Positions 47,548-57,544 of a DNA stretch of 64,000 nt are shown here, piece after piece (position 1 is the first letter of the stretch; every line of letters begins with the position of its first letter). Location of the stretch: assembly GCA_963820995.1 (NCBI GenBank), contig CAWGCL010000006.1, positions 1 to 64,000 on the forward strand, read 5' to 3'. A program made the translations under genes and the position numbers. A model generated the notes under the pieces. That model searched no databases, was not told the origin of the DNA, and was given only the letters and a program-made list of their open reading frames with translations. This DNA is from JAGTVG01 sp963820995. GTDB lineage: Bacteria > Bacteroidota > Bacteroidia > Cytophagales > Cyclobacteriaceae.

Positions 47548-47978
47548 TTAAGTAATAGAAGGAAGAGGTAGTATGACGAGCCATACAAGAACACCCAGCG
47601 GAGCTAAATAATTAATAAATTGAATACTGCTGAAAGAGTAATCCACGGCATTATTGGCTAATCCAATAAAGATCAGCATTAATATGACAAAAAGATTGAT
47701 GGACAAATGAAATCCCTGAAACCAGGTAATTAAATATTCCCGATTGAGTTTCATTTTAAATAATCTCCCATTTTTAAAAAGGATCAGGATAATCTGGCTG
47801 ATTACAAAAAGGAATAACGTAGAATAAAAAAAAGTGTTCTTTGACATTTCTCGCATTGCGAACCATCTTCATTAAATAATAGCCCAAGTGGATCTGGTAA
47901 AAAAGCATAGACAAGTAAAAGTGCAACCAGGAAAATGATTATGGAAACTGATGTGAAAAATTTGAGAAATTTGTTCAT
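47548..47978 (-). pseudogene. Small membrane protein, one frameshift
   Basis: A restored protein of about 140 residues with four hydrophobic helices. It starts at 47978 with MNKFLKFFTSVSIIIFLVAL, then AFLPDPLGLLFNEDGS. At about 47850-47862 the frame shifts by -1 and continues MREMSKNTFFYSTLFLFVIS, then further helices, ending WLVILPLPSIT. The first frame alone runs to an early stop; the second alone looks like a 102-codon gene. Function unknown. The shift fits one missing base. Confidence 0.65.
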
Positions 47979-48100
47979 CCATTAATTTTATGCAAAAATA
48001 TTCTGTTTAACATCGAATTGTAATGGAATATGAACAAATAATTTTAAATTATTCTAACTTCATGTATTTAATGCAAGGATCCTATTTTAGTTTTTGAATT

Positions 48101-48484
48101 ATGTTAAAATCACTTTCTTATGTTTTATTTATATCGATTATTAGCGGATGTTCCAATAATACTTCGGTCAGTTTTGACAGTGAATCGTGGAAATCGGATT
48201 CATATGGCTGTCATCAAAAAAGGATTAAATTATATAATGGTATAATTAATAACCAGGATGAAATCTTAGGTTTGACGAATAAAGAAATAATTAAAATTCT
48301 GGGTAAGCCTGAAAGAAATGAATTGTATCGACGGAACCAAAAGTTTTTTATTTATCATATTACTCCGGCTTCAAGATGCAACATTATAAACGATGAAGAA
48401 ACCCTGTTCCTTTTTATTCGCTTTAATGCAGTGGGACTATCGCAGGAAGTTTTTGTTCAGGGAGCTCCCAGTTATACAAGCTAA
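48101..48484 (+). CDS. Small hypothetical lipoprotein
   Basis: 127 residues with lipobox IISGC (Cys17). The mature region contains LGLTNKEIIKILGKPERNELYRRNQKFFIYHI, resembling the SmpA/OmlA (BamE-like) two-strand fold in which a 'G.xxxxIxxILGxP' helix precedes a beta hairpin. Whether it belongs to that family is uncertain. It is convergent with the ROK gene, 4 bp apart. Confidence 0.75.
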   Translation: MLKSLSYVLFISIISGCSNNTSVSFDSESWKSDSYGCHQKRIKLYNGIINNQDEILGLTNKEIIKILGKPERNELYRRNQKFFIYHITPASRCNIINDEETLFLFIRFNAVGLSQEVFVQGAPSYTS

Positions 48485-48488
48485 ATGA

Positions 48489-49394
48489 CTATTTAAAACA
48501 CAATGATGCAGCACCAATAATTCCTGCTTCATTTGCCAAGGTGGCTTTTTTGATTTCTAATTTACTTGTATAATAAGATGTTAGATTCTTCATTAGAACC
48601 TTTTCCATAGGTCCAATAACATAATTATAGCTCTGCGAAATACCTCCCCCAACAATTATAGTTTTGATATCAAGCAGTCGGATAGTTGAGACCAATGCCT
48701 CACCGAGAAGAACTCCAATTCTTCTGAATATTTTGAGGGCAACCTTATCCCCTTCTTGTGCTGCTGAAAGAACTTGCTTTGTATCCCATGTTTCTACCTT
48801 TTTCCCTAAAATCTTACTCTTATTTTTCTTTAACATGTCATTTAACATTTTCTGCAAGCCGGTTTTGCCAATAATTGTTTCCAATGTTTTTCCACCTTGT
48901 GACATAATATGCCCTATTTCCATTGGGTTGCCGTCTCCTCCTCTAAATACATGGTGATCAATTATTGCGGCCCCTCCAACACCGGTCCCCAGGGTGATGA
49001 ATACATAATTCTCCGGTACTTTTTCTGTTCCAAAATAATATTCTCCTAATGCAGCGACATGGGCATCATTATCCAAATAGAAGTGCTTTCCAGGATGATT
49101 TGACTCAAGCCTTTCAAGGAGGTTAGTATTTCCGAGTTCTCCTAAATTAGGCAATTCCAATGTGCTGCGTGCATCCAGTGATATTGTTCCAGGCACACCT
49201 ATCCCGATTTCTTCAACTTCAGGGTGATTCTCAAATTCCTTATTCAATATATCACTGAATCCCTGCACAAAATCGTTTTTTTCCTTAAGTTCCCCGGTAG
49301 GATATTTTACTTTTTCAATTAATCCACTTTCTGAGTCCACCAGTCCTATCTTAATATTTGAACCACCAATGTCAATACCAAAAAAATGTGCCAT
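48489..49394 (-). CDS. ROK family sugar kinase (glucokinase-like)
   Basis: 301-residue ASKHA-fold kinase or regulator. Phosphate-1 motif FFGIDIGGSNIKIGLVDS at the N-terminus, GIGVPGTISLD near residue 68, catalytic-Asp region YLDNDAHVAALGEYYFG near 99 and phosphate-2 ITLGTGVGGAAI near 133. The zinc-binding motif common in ROK proteins (GHxxxxxxxxxCxCGxxGCxE) is missing: here GHIMSQGGKTLETIIGKTG holds no cysteine. No DNA-binding domain, so it is a kinase, probably of glucose; polyphosphate-type glucokinases also lack the zinc motif. It neighbours an aldolase and a sugar transporter. Confidence 0.88.
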   Translation of the reverse strand: MAHFFGIDIGGSNIKIGLVDSESGLIEKVKYPTGELKEKNDFVQGFSDILNKEFENHPEVEEIGIGVPGTISLDARSTLELPNLGELGNTNLLERLESNHPGKHFYLDNDAHVAALGEYYFGTEKVPENYVFITLGTGVGGAAIIDHHVFRGGDGNPMEIGHIMSQGGKTLETIIGKTGLQKMLNDMLKKNKSKILGKKVETWDTKQVLSAAQEGDKVALKIFRRIGVLLGEALVSTIRLLDIKTIIVGGGISQSYNYVIGPMEKVLMKNLTSYYTSKLEIKKATLANEAGIIGAASLCFK

Positions 49395-49720
49395 ATTCTG
49401 TTTGATTATAATTTGTTAAATTACCTGCAAAATATAAAAAATACTGATAAAACTAATATCCGCAATACTAAAAATAGCATTCAATAAGAATTCTAATCCT
49501 GAGGGTCGAAGTGATTCCCGAAGCGATTGGAATTCTTTAGGTCATTAATAGCATTTACTGCCCCTATTTTACCTAAAAATCATTTTTATTGATCATATTT
49601 GCACTGCCAAAATGATCATGGCAATCTGGCCAGGTATTCATCCAGGCTATCCTTACAGAAATTTTTTTTGAAACGTTCATAATGTAAACAATTTTAATAA
49701 TAATTTAAATTCATTTTAAA
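49395..49720. other. Promoter gap between the ROK kinase and aldolase genes
   Basis: A 326-bp divergent intergenic region. It holds an AGAATTC/GAATTCT inverted repeat (about 49489-49534) and a short frame ending before the aldolase that I do not consider coding. No RNA gene seen. Confidence 0.5.
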
Positions 49721-50797
49721 ATGAGTATAGGTAAAAAATTCAGAGCTGGTGTTTTATATGGAAAAGAGGTAAAAGAGTTATTAGATTATGCAAATGATAA
49801 CAATTTTGCATTACCTGCTGTCAACGTAATCAGCACCAGTACAGTAAATGCTGCAATTGAAACAGCTCGTGATATTAATTCTCCAATTATCATCCAATTC
49901 TCCAATGGTGGAGCTGTGTTCTTTGCTGGAAAAGGACTTTCCAATGAAAATGAGAAAGCAGCTATTGCTGGGGGTATTGCAGGTGCACACCATGTCAGGG
50001 CTATGGCTGAAGCTTATGGAGTTCCTGTTATTTTGCATACAGACCATTGCGCAAAGAAATTATTGCCATGGATAGATGGATTATTAGATGCAGGTGAAGA
50101 GTATTACAAACAAACCGGTCAGCCACTTTATAGCTCTCATATGCTCGACCTTTCAGAAGAACCAATTGAAGAGAACATTGAAATTTCAAAGAAATACTTT
50201 GAAAGAATGGACAAAATGGGCATGACATTAGAGATCGAATTAGGTGTTACTGGTGGTGAAGAAGATGGTGTTGATAATACCGATGTTGACAGCTCAAAAT
50301 TATATACACAACCTGAAGAGGTTGCTTATGCTTATGAACAATTAAACAGAGTAAGTGAAAACTTTACTATTGCTGCTGCATTTGGAAATGTTCATGGTGT
50401 ATACAAGCCAGGTAATGTTGTCCTTACTCCTATTATTTTAAAGAATTCTCAGGAGCATATTAAGGAGAAATTTGGAACAGAAGACAATCCTGTAAATTTT
50501 GTATTCCATGGTGGTTCAGGATCAGAACCAGAAAAAATTACAGAGGCTATTGAATACGGTGCTGTGAAAATGAATATTGATACAGATACACAATGGGCTT
50601 TCTGGGAAGGTGTCCTGAATTATTATAAAGCTAATGAAGGCTATCTTCAGGGACAGATAGGAAATCCGGAAGGTGAAGATAAGCCAAACAAGAAAAAGTA
50701 TGATCCAAGGGCATGGTTACGGGAAGGTGAGAAAACTTTTGTTGCCCGATTAAAGCAGGCTTTTGAAGACCTGAATTGTTTAAACAGGAATGCATAA
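49721..50797 (+). CDS. fbaA: Fructose-bisphosphate aldolase class II
   Basis: Zinc-dependent aldolase of glycolysis and gluconeogenesis, 358 residues, class IIA. It cleaves fructose 1,6-bisphosphate to dihydroxyacetone phosphate and glyceraldehyde 3-phosphate. Signatures: PVILHTDHCAKK near residue 103 (zinc His and catalytic Asp), LEIELGVTGGEEDG near 167, GNVHGVYKPG near 223 and VFHGGSGS near 262. Followed by a clear terminator, so probably monocistronic. Confidence 0.97.
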   Translation: MSIGKKFRAGVLYGKEVKELLDYANDNNFALPAVNVISTSTVNAAIETARDINSPIIIQFSNGGAVFFAGKGLSNENEKAAIAGGIAGAHHVRAMAEAYGVPVILHTDHCAKKLLPWIDGLLDAGEEYYKQTGQPLYSSHMLDLSEEPIEENIEISKKYFERMDKMGMTLEIELGVTGGEEDGVDNTDVDSSKLYTQPEEVAYAYEQLNRVSENFTIAAAFGNVHGVYKPGNVVLTPIILKNSQEHIKEKFGTEDNPVNFVFHGGSGSEPEKITEAIEYGAVKMNIDTDTQWAFWEGVLNYYKANEGYLQGQIGNPEGEDKPNKKKYDPRAWLREGEKTFVARLKQAFEDLNCLNRNA

Positions 50798-50822
50798 TTG
50801 AATTTATTGATAAAATAATAAA

Positions 50823-50856
50823 AGTCGTACCGGATCAAACTGGTACGGCTTTTTTT
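50823..50856 (+). terminator. Rho-independent terminator of the aldolase gene
   Basis: AGTCGTACC (50823-50831) pairs with GGTACGGCT (50842-50850; one G-U) and a run of seven T follows, 26 bp after the stop. Confidence 0.85.
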
Positions 50857-51291
50857 AATTACGACGCTCTTTGATACCTGCGTCATGGTATTTTACATTC
50901 CTGCTTAGTTTTTTTCCCACAGCTTTCAAAGATCTCTATCCACATTTAGTTGATTTAATAAATCATTATTTACCAGCCATTGTTTCTCGGTAAACACAGT
51001 CATAGCCCTGAATTGTCGATATAGTTCAATAAAAATGATTAAGTATTATTCAGGTTATGAACATCTTCTTGAGTAGAATTCCGAGCAAATCCTTACAATT
51101 CCTAAATATCGTTAAAAAACAAACATGATTCCATAAAGAGATTCGGGCTTAAAAAAATTGTTTGGATAACTATGAAAATTTCTTCGATGGCTTATTGGAT
51201 TATATGGGATTCTATTATATTTAGCTTATCATTTCAGCTCTAGGTCACACTAATTGCGAATAGAGGTAATTTTTACAATAAAAGTAATAAA
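50857..51291. other. Gap before the MFS transporter
   Basis: 435 bp, AT-rich, with a TTTACC...GGTAAA inverted repeat near 50970-50995 and no supported gene. It should contain the transporter promoter. Confidence 0.5.
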
Positions 51292-52792
51292 ATGGCACAA
51301 AAACCAAGATTAAATTTCTGGCAGATCTGGAACATGAGTTTCGGATTCCTGGGTATTCAGTTTGGATTTGCATTGCAGAATGCTAATGTCAGTCGAATAT
51401 TTCAAACACTCGGTGCTGATGTGGATGCTATACCCATATTATGGGTAGCCGCACCGGTAACTGGATTGATCATACAACCCATCATAGGTCATATGAGTGA
51501 CAAAACCTGGGGCAAACTGGGACGAAGAAGGCCTTATTTTTTAGTTGGCGCCATATTGGCATCACTCGCATTGATTGTTATGCCGAATTCTCCTGTATTG
51601 TGGGTCGCCGCTGGCATGCTCTGGATTATGGATGCTTCAATTAACGTTAGCATGGAACCTTTCAGGGCCTTCGTTGGGGATATGCTTTCCAATGAACAGC
51701 GAACAGCCGGTTTTGCTATGCAGAGCTTTTTTATTGGCACAGGTGCTGTAATTGCCTCAGCCCTTCCCTATCTGCTGACAAATCTTTTCGGGATAAGCAA
51801 TACAGCTCCGGAAATGATGATCCCCGATTCAGTAAAATACTCTTTTTATATCGGTGCCTCAGTATTCTTCATTGCTGTTTTATGGACGGTGATCTCTTCA
51901 AAAGAATACAGTCCGGAAGAATTAGCCTCTTTTGATGAAGGATCTGAATCAGACTCGAGTGCATCCTTAAACCAATCTGCTACAATGTATGATAAGAAGA
52001 TCAATTACTTCCGTAATAGTCTGATTTGGATATTGGTTGGAATTATAAGCAGTTATATTGTTTACTATTATTCTTTGGATAAGGAACTTTACGTTTTAGG
52101 AGTAGGTGCTGCAGTATTTGGAATCATTCAATTGTTGACGGGGATAATGCTTAAGAATAGTCGTTCTAATGGAATGACTGAGATTATAGAGGATCTTTTC
52201 CATATGCCCAAAACTATGGGTCAGCTTGCGATAGTACAATTCTTTTCATGGTTTGCCTTGTTTGCGATGTGGATATATACGGTTCCTGCAGTAACCAGTC
52301 ATATATATGGGACAAACGATGCTACTTCCGTGGCATATAATGAAGGGGCAAACTGGGTAGGTGTTTTGATGAGCGTTTATAATGGATTTGCCGCTTTGAT
52401 CGCATTTTTAATCCCTGTTATTGCAAAACGTACCAATCGGAAAATAACCCATTTGATCGCATTACTTTTTGGTGGCCTGGGCTTGCTGTCGTTTTATGTT
52501 TTCAAAAATCCGTATATGTTGATCATTTCGGAAATTGGGATCGGATTTGCATGGGCAAGTATTCTTTCCATGCCATATGCTATTCTCACCGGCTCCTTAC
52601 CTTCAAATAAGATGGGCGTATATATGGGTATTTTCAACTTCTTTATTGTTATTCCTCAGATCCTTGCTGCCAGTATATTGGGATTCATTACAAAGGATAT
52701 ATTTCGGAGGAGAAGCCATATATGCCCTTGTATTAGGAGGCATTTCCATGATCATTGCTGGATTTATTACCTTGAGAGTCGATGACAAATAG
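51292..52792 (+). pseudogene. MFS sugar transporter (SLC45/GPH-like), one frameshift
   Basis: Inner-membrane sugar:cation symporter of about 500 residues with 12 transmembrane segments. The loop 2-3 motif is present (SDKTWGKLGRRRPYFLVGA near residue 68), as is FGFALQNANVSRIFQTLGA, typical of maltose/sucrose transporters of the SLC45 type. At about 52698-52706 the frame breaks in the last helix: the reading stops at 52785 with a non-membrane tail, whereas the +1 frame gives GGEAIYALVLGGISMIIAGF and stops at 52792. One extra T in a TTT run explains it. It lies next to the ROK kinase and aldolase genes, which suits sugar import and glycolysis. Confidence 0.85.
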
Positions 52793-52798
52793 AGAAGG

Positions 52799-54340
52799 CT
52801 ATTCCTTTTCTATCGGATTCTCCTTCCTTGGCAACTTTTGATCTCTTTCCGCAGTAAGGTAAACAAAAGATGCAACGATTACCGCCATCTGTTGCAGATC
52901 TGGAATAAGTAGGCGTTCATATGTATCCATATTGCTGTGCCAGGTTCTTATATCATAATCTATAGGATCCTGGATAAACTGAAATCCTGGTAATCCGACC
53001 TCATCAAAAGCCTTATGATCTGTACCTGAAGTATTTCGAATCGTTACAGTTGGGATAATCTATCATATCGCTTAGAGGTTCAAACCATTGTTCAAAAATG
53101 GGCCGTAACATATCATTTTCCTGTAAATAAATACCTCTTATCCTACCAGTGCCATTGTCAATATTATAATAAGCCGATAAATTTTCATAATCAGGATGCA
53201 GTATCCCTGTTTCTTTATCTGCAAAGTGGTTTTTAACATAGTTTCTCGATCCATACAATCCTTGTTCCTCACCAGACCATAAGGCAATTCTAATTGTTCG
53301 CTTCGGCTTATACCCAATCGCTTTAAGTATTCTCACAGCTTCCATCATAACAATACAACCTGCTGCATTGTCAACTGCTCCTGTTCCAGCATGCCATGAA
53401 TCCAGATGACCGCCAAGCATTACAAGTTCAGACTGTAATTTTTTATCCGCTCCAATAATATCTCCGACTACATTAAAAGAGTTCAGATTTTCATCATAGA
53501 AGGAAGTCTTGACCTCGGCTTCTATAGTTACTTTAATGTCATTTTCTAATAGCCTGGCCATGAGATCTGCATGTTCCGGCGCCATATCCAATTGAGCATA
53601 TGGTATTTCAGCTTCAGGTTTGTAGGCATCTCCCCCTCCACTTGTTTTCAAAGTGCCATGTTTCCCTCTCGATCCCCTGATCAATAGGGCTACGCCTTCT
53701 TCTTTAAGAAGTTCACTAATTTTGTTATTTAAGTGCTCTCCACGTGCTGATATTGTCCGATCCGGCTAGCTGAATATCTGTTTGAAGGGCCAAATGATTG
53801 TTTGGCTTCCTCTTCGAGTTCATCCTTTGTATATCTTAAAGCTTCAGCCTCAAATGATGGTGATGTATCTGCAGTAGATCTGAGAAGTACAATCTTATTT
53901 TTTAGTTTTCCTTTATATGGTTCAAGATCATCTTCTGATGTAACATCAAGTAATATTACCTCTTCAGATATTGGTCCATTTGTGGAACCAGTCCATGCTT
54001 TTGGAACAGCTATGAATGGAAAATAATAGGGTTCTTTCATTGCAACATAGCACTTGTCCACATTCCATCCTTTACCAAACTCTCCCCACTCTTCCATCAT
54101 GGCATTATCCAGCCCCCAGGTCTTTAATTGTCTAACAGCCCACTCTCCTGCTTTCCTGTGACCAGGGGAATTCGTTAGTCTTGGGCCGAAAACATCGGTC
54201 AGATAAAATGCCAGGTCTTCTACATTTGAATTTTTAAGCCCTCCTGACGGATCTTATGGATAACTTCAAGATCAATAACTTCCTGAGCAATGGAGGCGGT
54301 TGTAATCAAACATGTTAGGAATAAAAAGAAAACATATTTC
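52799..54340 (-). pseudogene. M28 family metallopeptidase, three frameshifts
   Basis: Secreted zinc aminopeptidase-like protein, about 512 residues when restored. Signal peptide from 54340 (MKYVFFLFLTCLITTASIAQ). Breaks lie near 54228-54240 (-1), 53745-53765 (-1) and 53048-53056 (+1). The PA-like domain is in the first half. The catalytic domain carries the zinc motifs GGHLDSWHAGTGAVDNAAGC, SGEEQGLYGSRNYV and, after the last break, NTSGTDHKAFDEVGLPGFQF. It ends at a TAG at 52799, convergent with the transporter and 6 bp from its restored stop. Three breaks in one gene suggest either real decay or poor local sequence. Confidence 0.82.
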
Positions 54341-54518
54341 ATAGCTAAAAATTAAAAAATACAACAAAAAATTAAGATGCGATTTTACCTACTTATCTAT
54401 AAATATAAAAAGAAAGACAGCAATTTCTTGAATAGAATAGTATAGCTTTTCTTATCAGAGGTATTTGAATGAATTCTTTTAGATTTTTTAAATATTTTGT
54501 TGAATTATTTCAACCTGA

Positions 54519-54724
54519 ATGCCGACTTCCTGTAGGACAATTTATAATGGTGAGTATTCACAGCTTGGTTTATATATTGGTTCTGGTCTTCAGCTAAATA
54601 TTATGAGAATAATGGCGAATTAATTTCAAGGTACAAAAGTCAGTCTTATGACGGCGCATATATGGGTCAGGGCGTTGCTTACGTCACACGTTACTGGTTT
54701 TCAGTTCGAGGTGTTAAGGATTAA
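54519..54724 (+). pseudogene. Fragment of an outer-membrane-like protein, frameshifted
   Basis: In the gap before mtaB one frame reads TIYNGEYSQLGLYIGSGLQLN (to about 54600) and another then reads ENNGELISRYKSQSYDGAY, followed by MGQGVAYVTRYWFSVRGVKD and a stop at 54722-54724. Joined, they look like the alternating Tyr/Gly strands of a beta-barrel C-terminus. No start or signal is seen upstream, so this is probably a degraded end of a larger gene. The rest of 54341-54518 shows nothing. Confidence 0.4.
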
Positions 54725-54774
54725 TTCTTAACTAATCCCTTTTAAGTCCTGCATTTAGAATTCAAAGAATTGCT

Positions 54775-54782
54775 TACTTTTG
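54775..54782 (+). promoter_or_regulatory. Bacteroidetes-type -7 box of mtaB
   Basis: TACTTTTG matches the TAnnTTTG consensus exactly. The -33 partner is weak (TTTA about 17 bp upstream). The ATG of mtaB lies only 6 bp after the box, so the transcript would have almost no leader. Confidence 0.45.
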
Positions 54783-54788
54783 CAGGAT

Positions 54789-56072
54789 ATGGAAACAGTG
54801 GCATTCTATACATTGGGCTGTAAGTTAAACTTTTCTGAGACTTCAACAATTTCGAGATTATTTGAAAATGAAGGTTTCCGCAAGGTAAATTTTGAAGAAG
54901 GGGCCGATATATATGTAATAAACACTTGTAGTGTGACCGACAATGCCGACAAAAAGTGCCGGAGAGTAGTGAAGGAGGCCCAAAAGTTAGCAAATGATCC
55001 ATACATCATCATTATGGGATGTTATGCACAGCTTAAACCTCAGGAGATCGCTACTATCCCTGGTGTTGATGCGGTATTGGGTGCTGCTGAGAAATTTAAA
55101 ATTTTTGATTATTTAAAAGACTTTAAAAAGTCAAATAGTCCAAAAGTCATTGCCTTACCAATCAGTGAAGCAAACTCATATCACCAGGCATTTTCAATTA
55201 ACGACAGAACAAGAACGTTCCTAAAAGTCCAGGATGGGTGTGATTATTCATGCACCTTCTGTACCATACCTCTGGCCAGAGGAAAGAGTAGAAGCGATAC
55301 TTTGGAAAATATATTGAAAAATGCCAGTGAGATTGCTTCACAGGGTGTAAAGGAAATTGTATTGACCGGTGTTAACACCGGCGATTATGGTCTGATTGAA
55401 AATAAACGTGTATCCCGGTTTATTGATTTAATCCATGAACTTGATAAAATAGAAGGCATCGAACGATTCCGGATTTCTTCAATCGAGCCAAATCTATTAA
55501 CCGATGAAATAATTGACTTCGTTTCGAAATCCGAACGATTTGTACCCCACTTTCATATTCCTCTTCAATCAGGATCAAACAAGATTCTAAAATCGATGAG
55601 GAGGCGATATCTGAGAGAATTGTACCTGGACAGGATAAATAAAATCAGGGAAGTCATGCCGAATGCGTGTATTGGTGCAGATGTAATTGTAGGCTTTCCT
55701 GGTGAAACAGAAGAAGAGTTTAAAACTAGCTACGAGTTTATAAATGAACTGGATGTATCCTATCTGCATGTATTTACCTATTCTGAACGGGCTAATACCT
55801 TAGCAATTGATATGCCTGGATCTATACCGGTGAAGATACGCAATGAAAGATCAAAAATGTTGCGCAATCTTTCCTTTAAGAAAAGACATAAATTCTACGA
55901 AGAAAATATCGGCCGAAATGAGACAGTCCTTTTCGAACATGATATTGAGAACGGGAAGATGCATGGATTTACAAGGAACTACATCCGTGTTGTTGCCAAT
56001 TACGATCCTGTCATGATCAATGAAACGCTAGCAGTTAGACTTATGGAAGTCAATGCAAATGGATTGATGTAG
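54789..56072 (+). CDS. mtaB: tRNA t6A37 methylthiotransferase MtaB
   Basis: Radical-SAM enzyme of about 427 residues that converts t6A to ms2t6A at tRNA position 37. I use the ATG at 54789; a TTG three codons upstream is less likely. N-terminal MTTase domain cysteines: GCKLNFSET, NTCSVTDNADKKC, GCYAQLKP. The radical-SAM cluster is CDYSCTFC (CxxxCxxC) near residue 152. A C-terminal TRAM-like region follows (GRNETVLFEHDIENGKMHGFTRNYIRV). Family order and the SAM motif identify MtaB rather than MiaB. It stands alone with its own promoter. Confidence 0.95.
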   Translation: METVAFYTLGCKLNFSETSTISRLFENEGFRKVNFEEGADIYVINTCSVTDNADKKCRRVVKEAQKLANDPYIIIMGCYAQLKPQEIATIPGVDAVLGAAEKFKIFDYLKDFKKSNSPKVIALPISEANSYHQAFSINDRTRTFLKVQDGCDYSCTFCTIPLARGKSRSDTLENILKNASEIASQGVKEIVLTGVNTGDYGLIENKRVSRFIDLIHELDKIEGIERFRISSIEPNLLTDEIIDFVSKSERFVPHFHIPLQSGSNKILKSMRRRYLRELYLDRINKIREVMPNACIGADVIVGFPGETEEEFKTSYEFINELDVSYLHVFTYSERANTLAIDMPGSIPVKIRNERSKMLRNLSFKKRHKFYEENIGRNETVLFEHDIENGKMHGFTRNYIRVVANYDPVMINETLAVRLMEVNANGLM

Positions 56073-56194
56073 AAGTGGAAGAGATCCGGGCTGAACCGCA
56101 ATTTTCTCATCTCAAAATCTAAAACTATAACTCATTTGAAGATTTTAGGAATTTTACAAAAATCAGGATTATCTGAATTCTGACTAATTTTTAC

Positions 56195-57445
56195 TTATTC
56201 AAAGCGCAAGGCTTCAATGGGATCCAGTCGGGAGGCTTTAAAGGCCGGATAAGTCCCGGATATAAGACCAACCACTATACATATAGCAAATCCAACAAAT
56301 ACCCAAAGCCAGGGTACAATAAAGGCTCCACCAGCGCTGATCAGGCCTGATATTAAATTCCCTATGGCAATTCCAAGTATTACGCCTCCCAGACCTCCGA
56401 AAATGCAGATCACAATAGCTTCGATTAAAAACTGCTCTCTGATTTTTCTTGGATTAGCACCAATAGCCTTTCTTATTCCGATTTCCCGGGTTCGCTCGGT
56501 AACAGAAACAAGCATGATATTCATTAGCCCGACCGATGCTCCAAGTAATGTTATAAAGCCAATAATAAATCCCCCTATTCTTAGATAGGAGCTAATATTC
56601 TCAAGCTCTTCTTCGAGGGTTAGGTTTCTCGATATTTCAAACGAATTTTCCTCGCCAATTGGATCCTGGCGTATCGTCCTCATTAATCCAGTTGCCTGTC
56701 CTTGTGTATATTCCATCTGTTCCGGATTATCGACACCGACATTAATATAATAATTGAAATTCGTCCATCCGGTATTCAGTCGAATAGCACTTTCAATAGG
56801 GATTATGACCGATCTGTCAGAGCCACTATCGCCTCCCAAGAGCACCTTCTTTCTTCAAAACTCCGATTACCTTATATTTATAGCCAAAGCAAGCGATTTC
56901 TTTGTCTAGTGGATTTTCGTTCTCTTCAAAAAGTGTTTCAACCAAGCATGGTTCCCAATTAAAGCAACAGGTCGGCCAAATTTCACTTCATAAGATGAAA
57001 AGTTTCTGCCATATTCAATGTTATATCCTTGAAGATTAAGATAGTTTTCATTAGCACCAACAATTCTTATATTCGGATCAGTCTTCTTTGAAAGTCTTTT
57101 GACTTCCGCATTCCAGGATACGTAAGTGGAAACACTGACTGCCTGGGAATATTTAAATAAATTTTTAAATCTCTTCACTTCCTTATACCGCAGAGGTTCA
57201 TATTTTTTCTCTTCTACCCCACTTCTGTTTCGACCCCGATCAGTTCGTATAGACCGGATTTCGAATGAATTTGCACCTAAATTTGAGAAACTACTGTTGA
57301 TTGATGCTTTCATACTATCAATGGCTGTAAGGATCCCTACGAGAGATGTAATTCCAATTGCGATAATCAGTGCAGTTAGTATGGAACGCAACAAGTTGGC
57401 TGATATAGATTTTAGTCCTTCCTGGATATTTACTATAAGATTCAT
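56195..57445 (-). pseudogene. MacB-type ABC permease, two frameshifts
   Basis: Permease of about 415 residues when restored, from the ATG at 57445 (MNLIVNIQEGLKSISANLLRSILTALIIAIG). The periplasmic domain (SSFSNLGANSFEIRS ... FGRPVALIGNHA) is interrupted near 56938-56950 (-1) and near 56832-56848 (+1). Between them VETLFEENENPLDKEI and YKYKVIGVLKKEG can be read. The FtsX core (SVTERTREIGIRKAIGANPRKI) and the end SRLDPIEALRFE are intact. No ATPase gene is adjacent, so a partner elsewhere is needed if it works. Decay or indel errors cannot be separated here. Confidence 0.82.
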
Positions 57446-57544
57446 GAAAGCATGCTTTTTAAAAGATAAATATACTTGTCTATCTTTATTCAATTAAGTA
57501 TTATTACTCTAATGTAGTATAATTTATATGAAAGGTAATATAAG

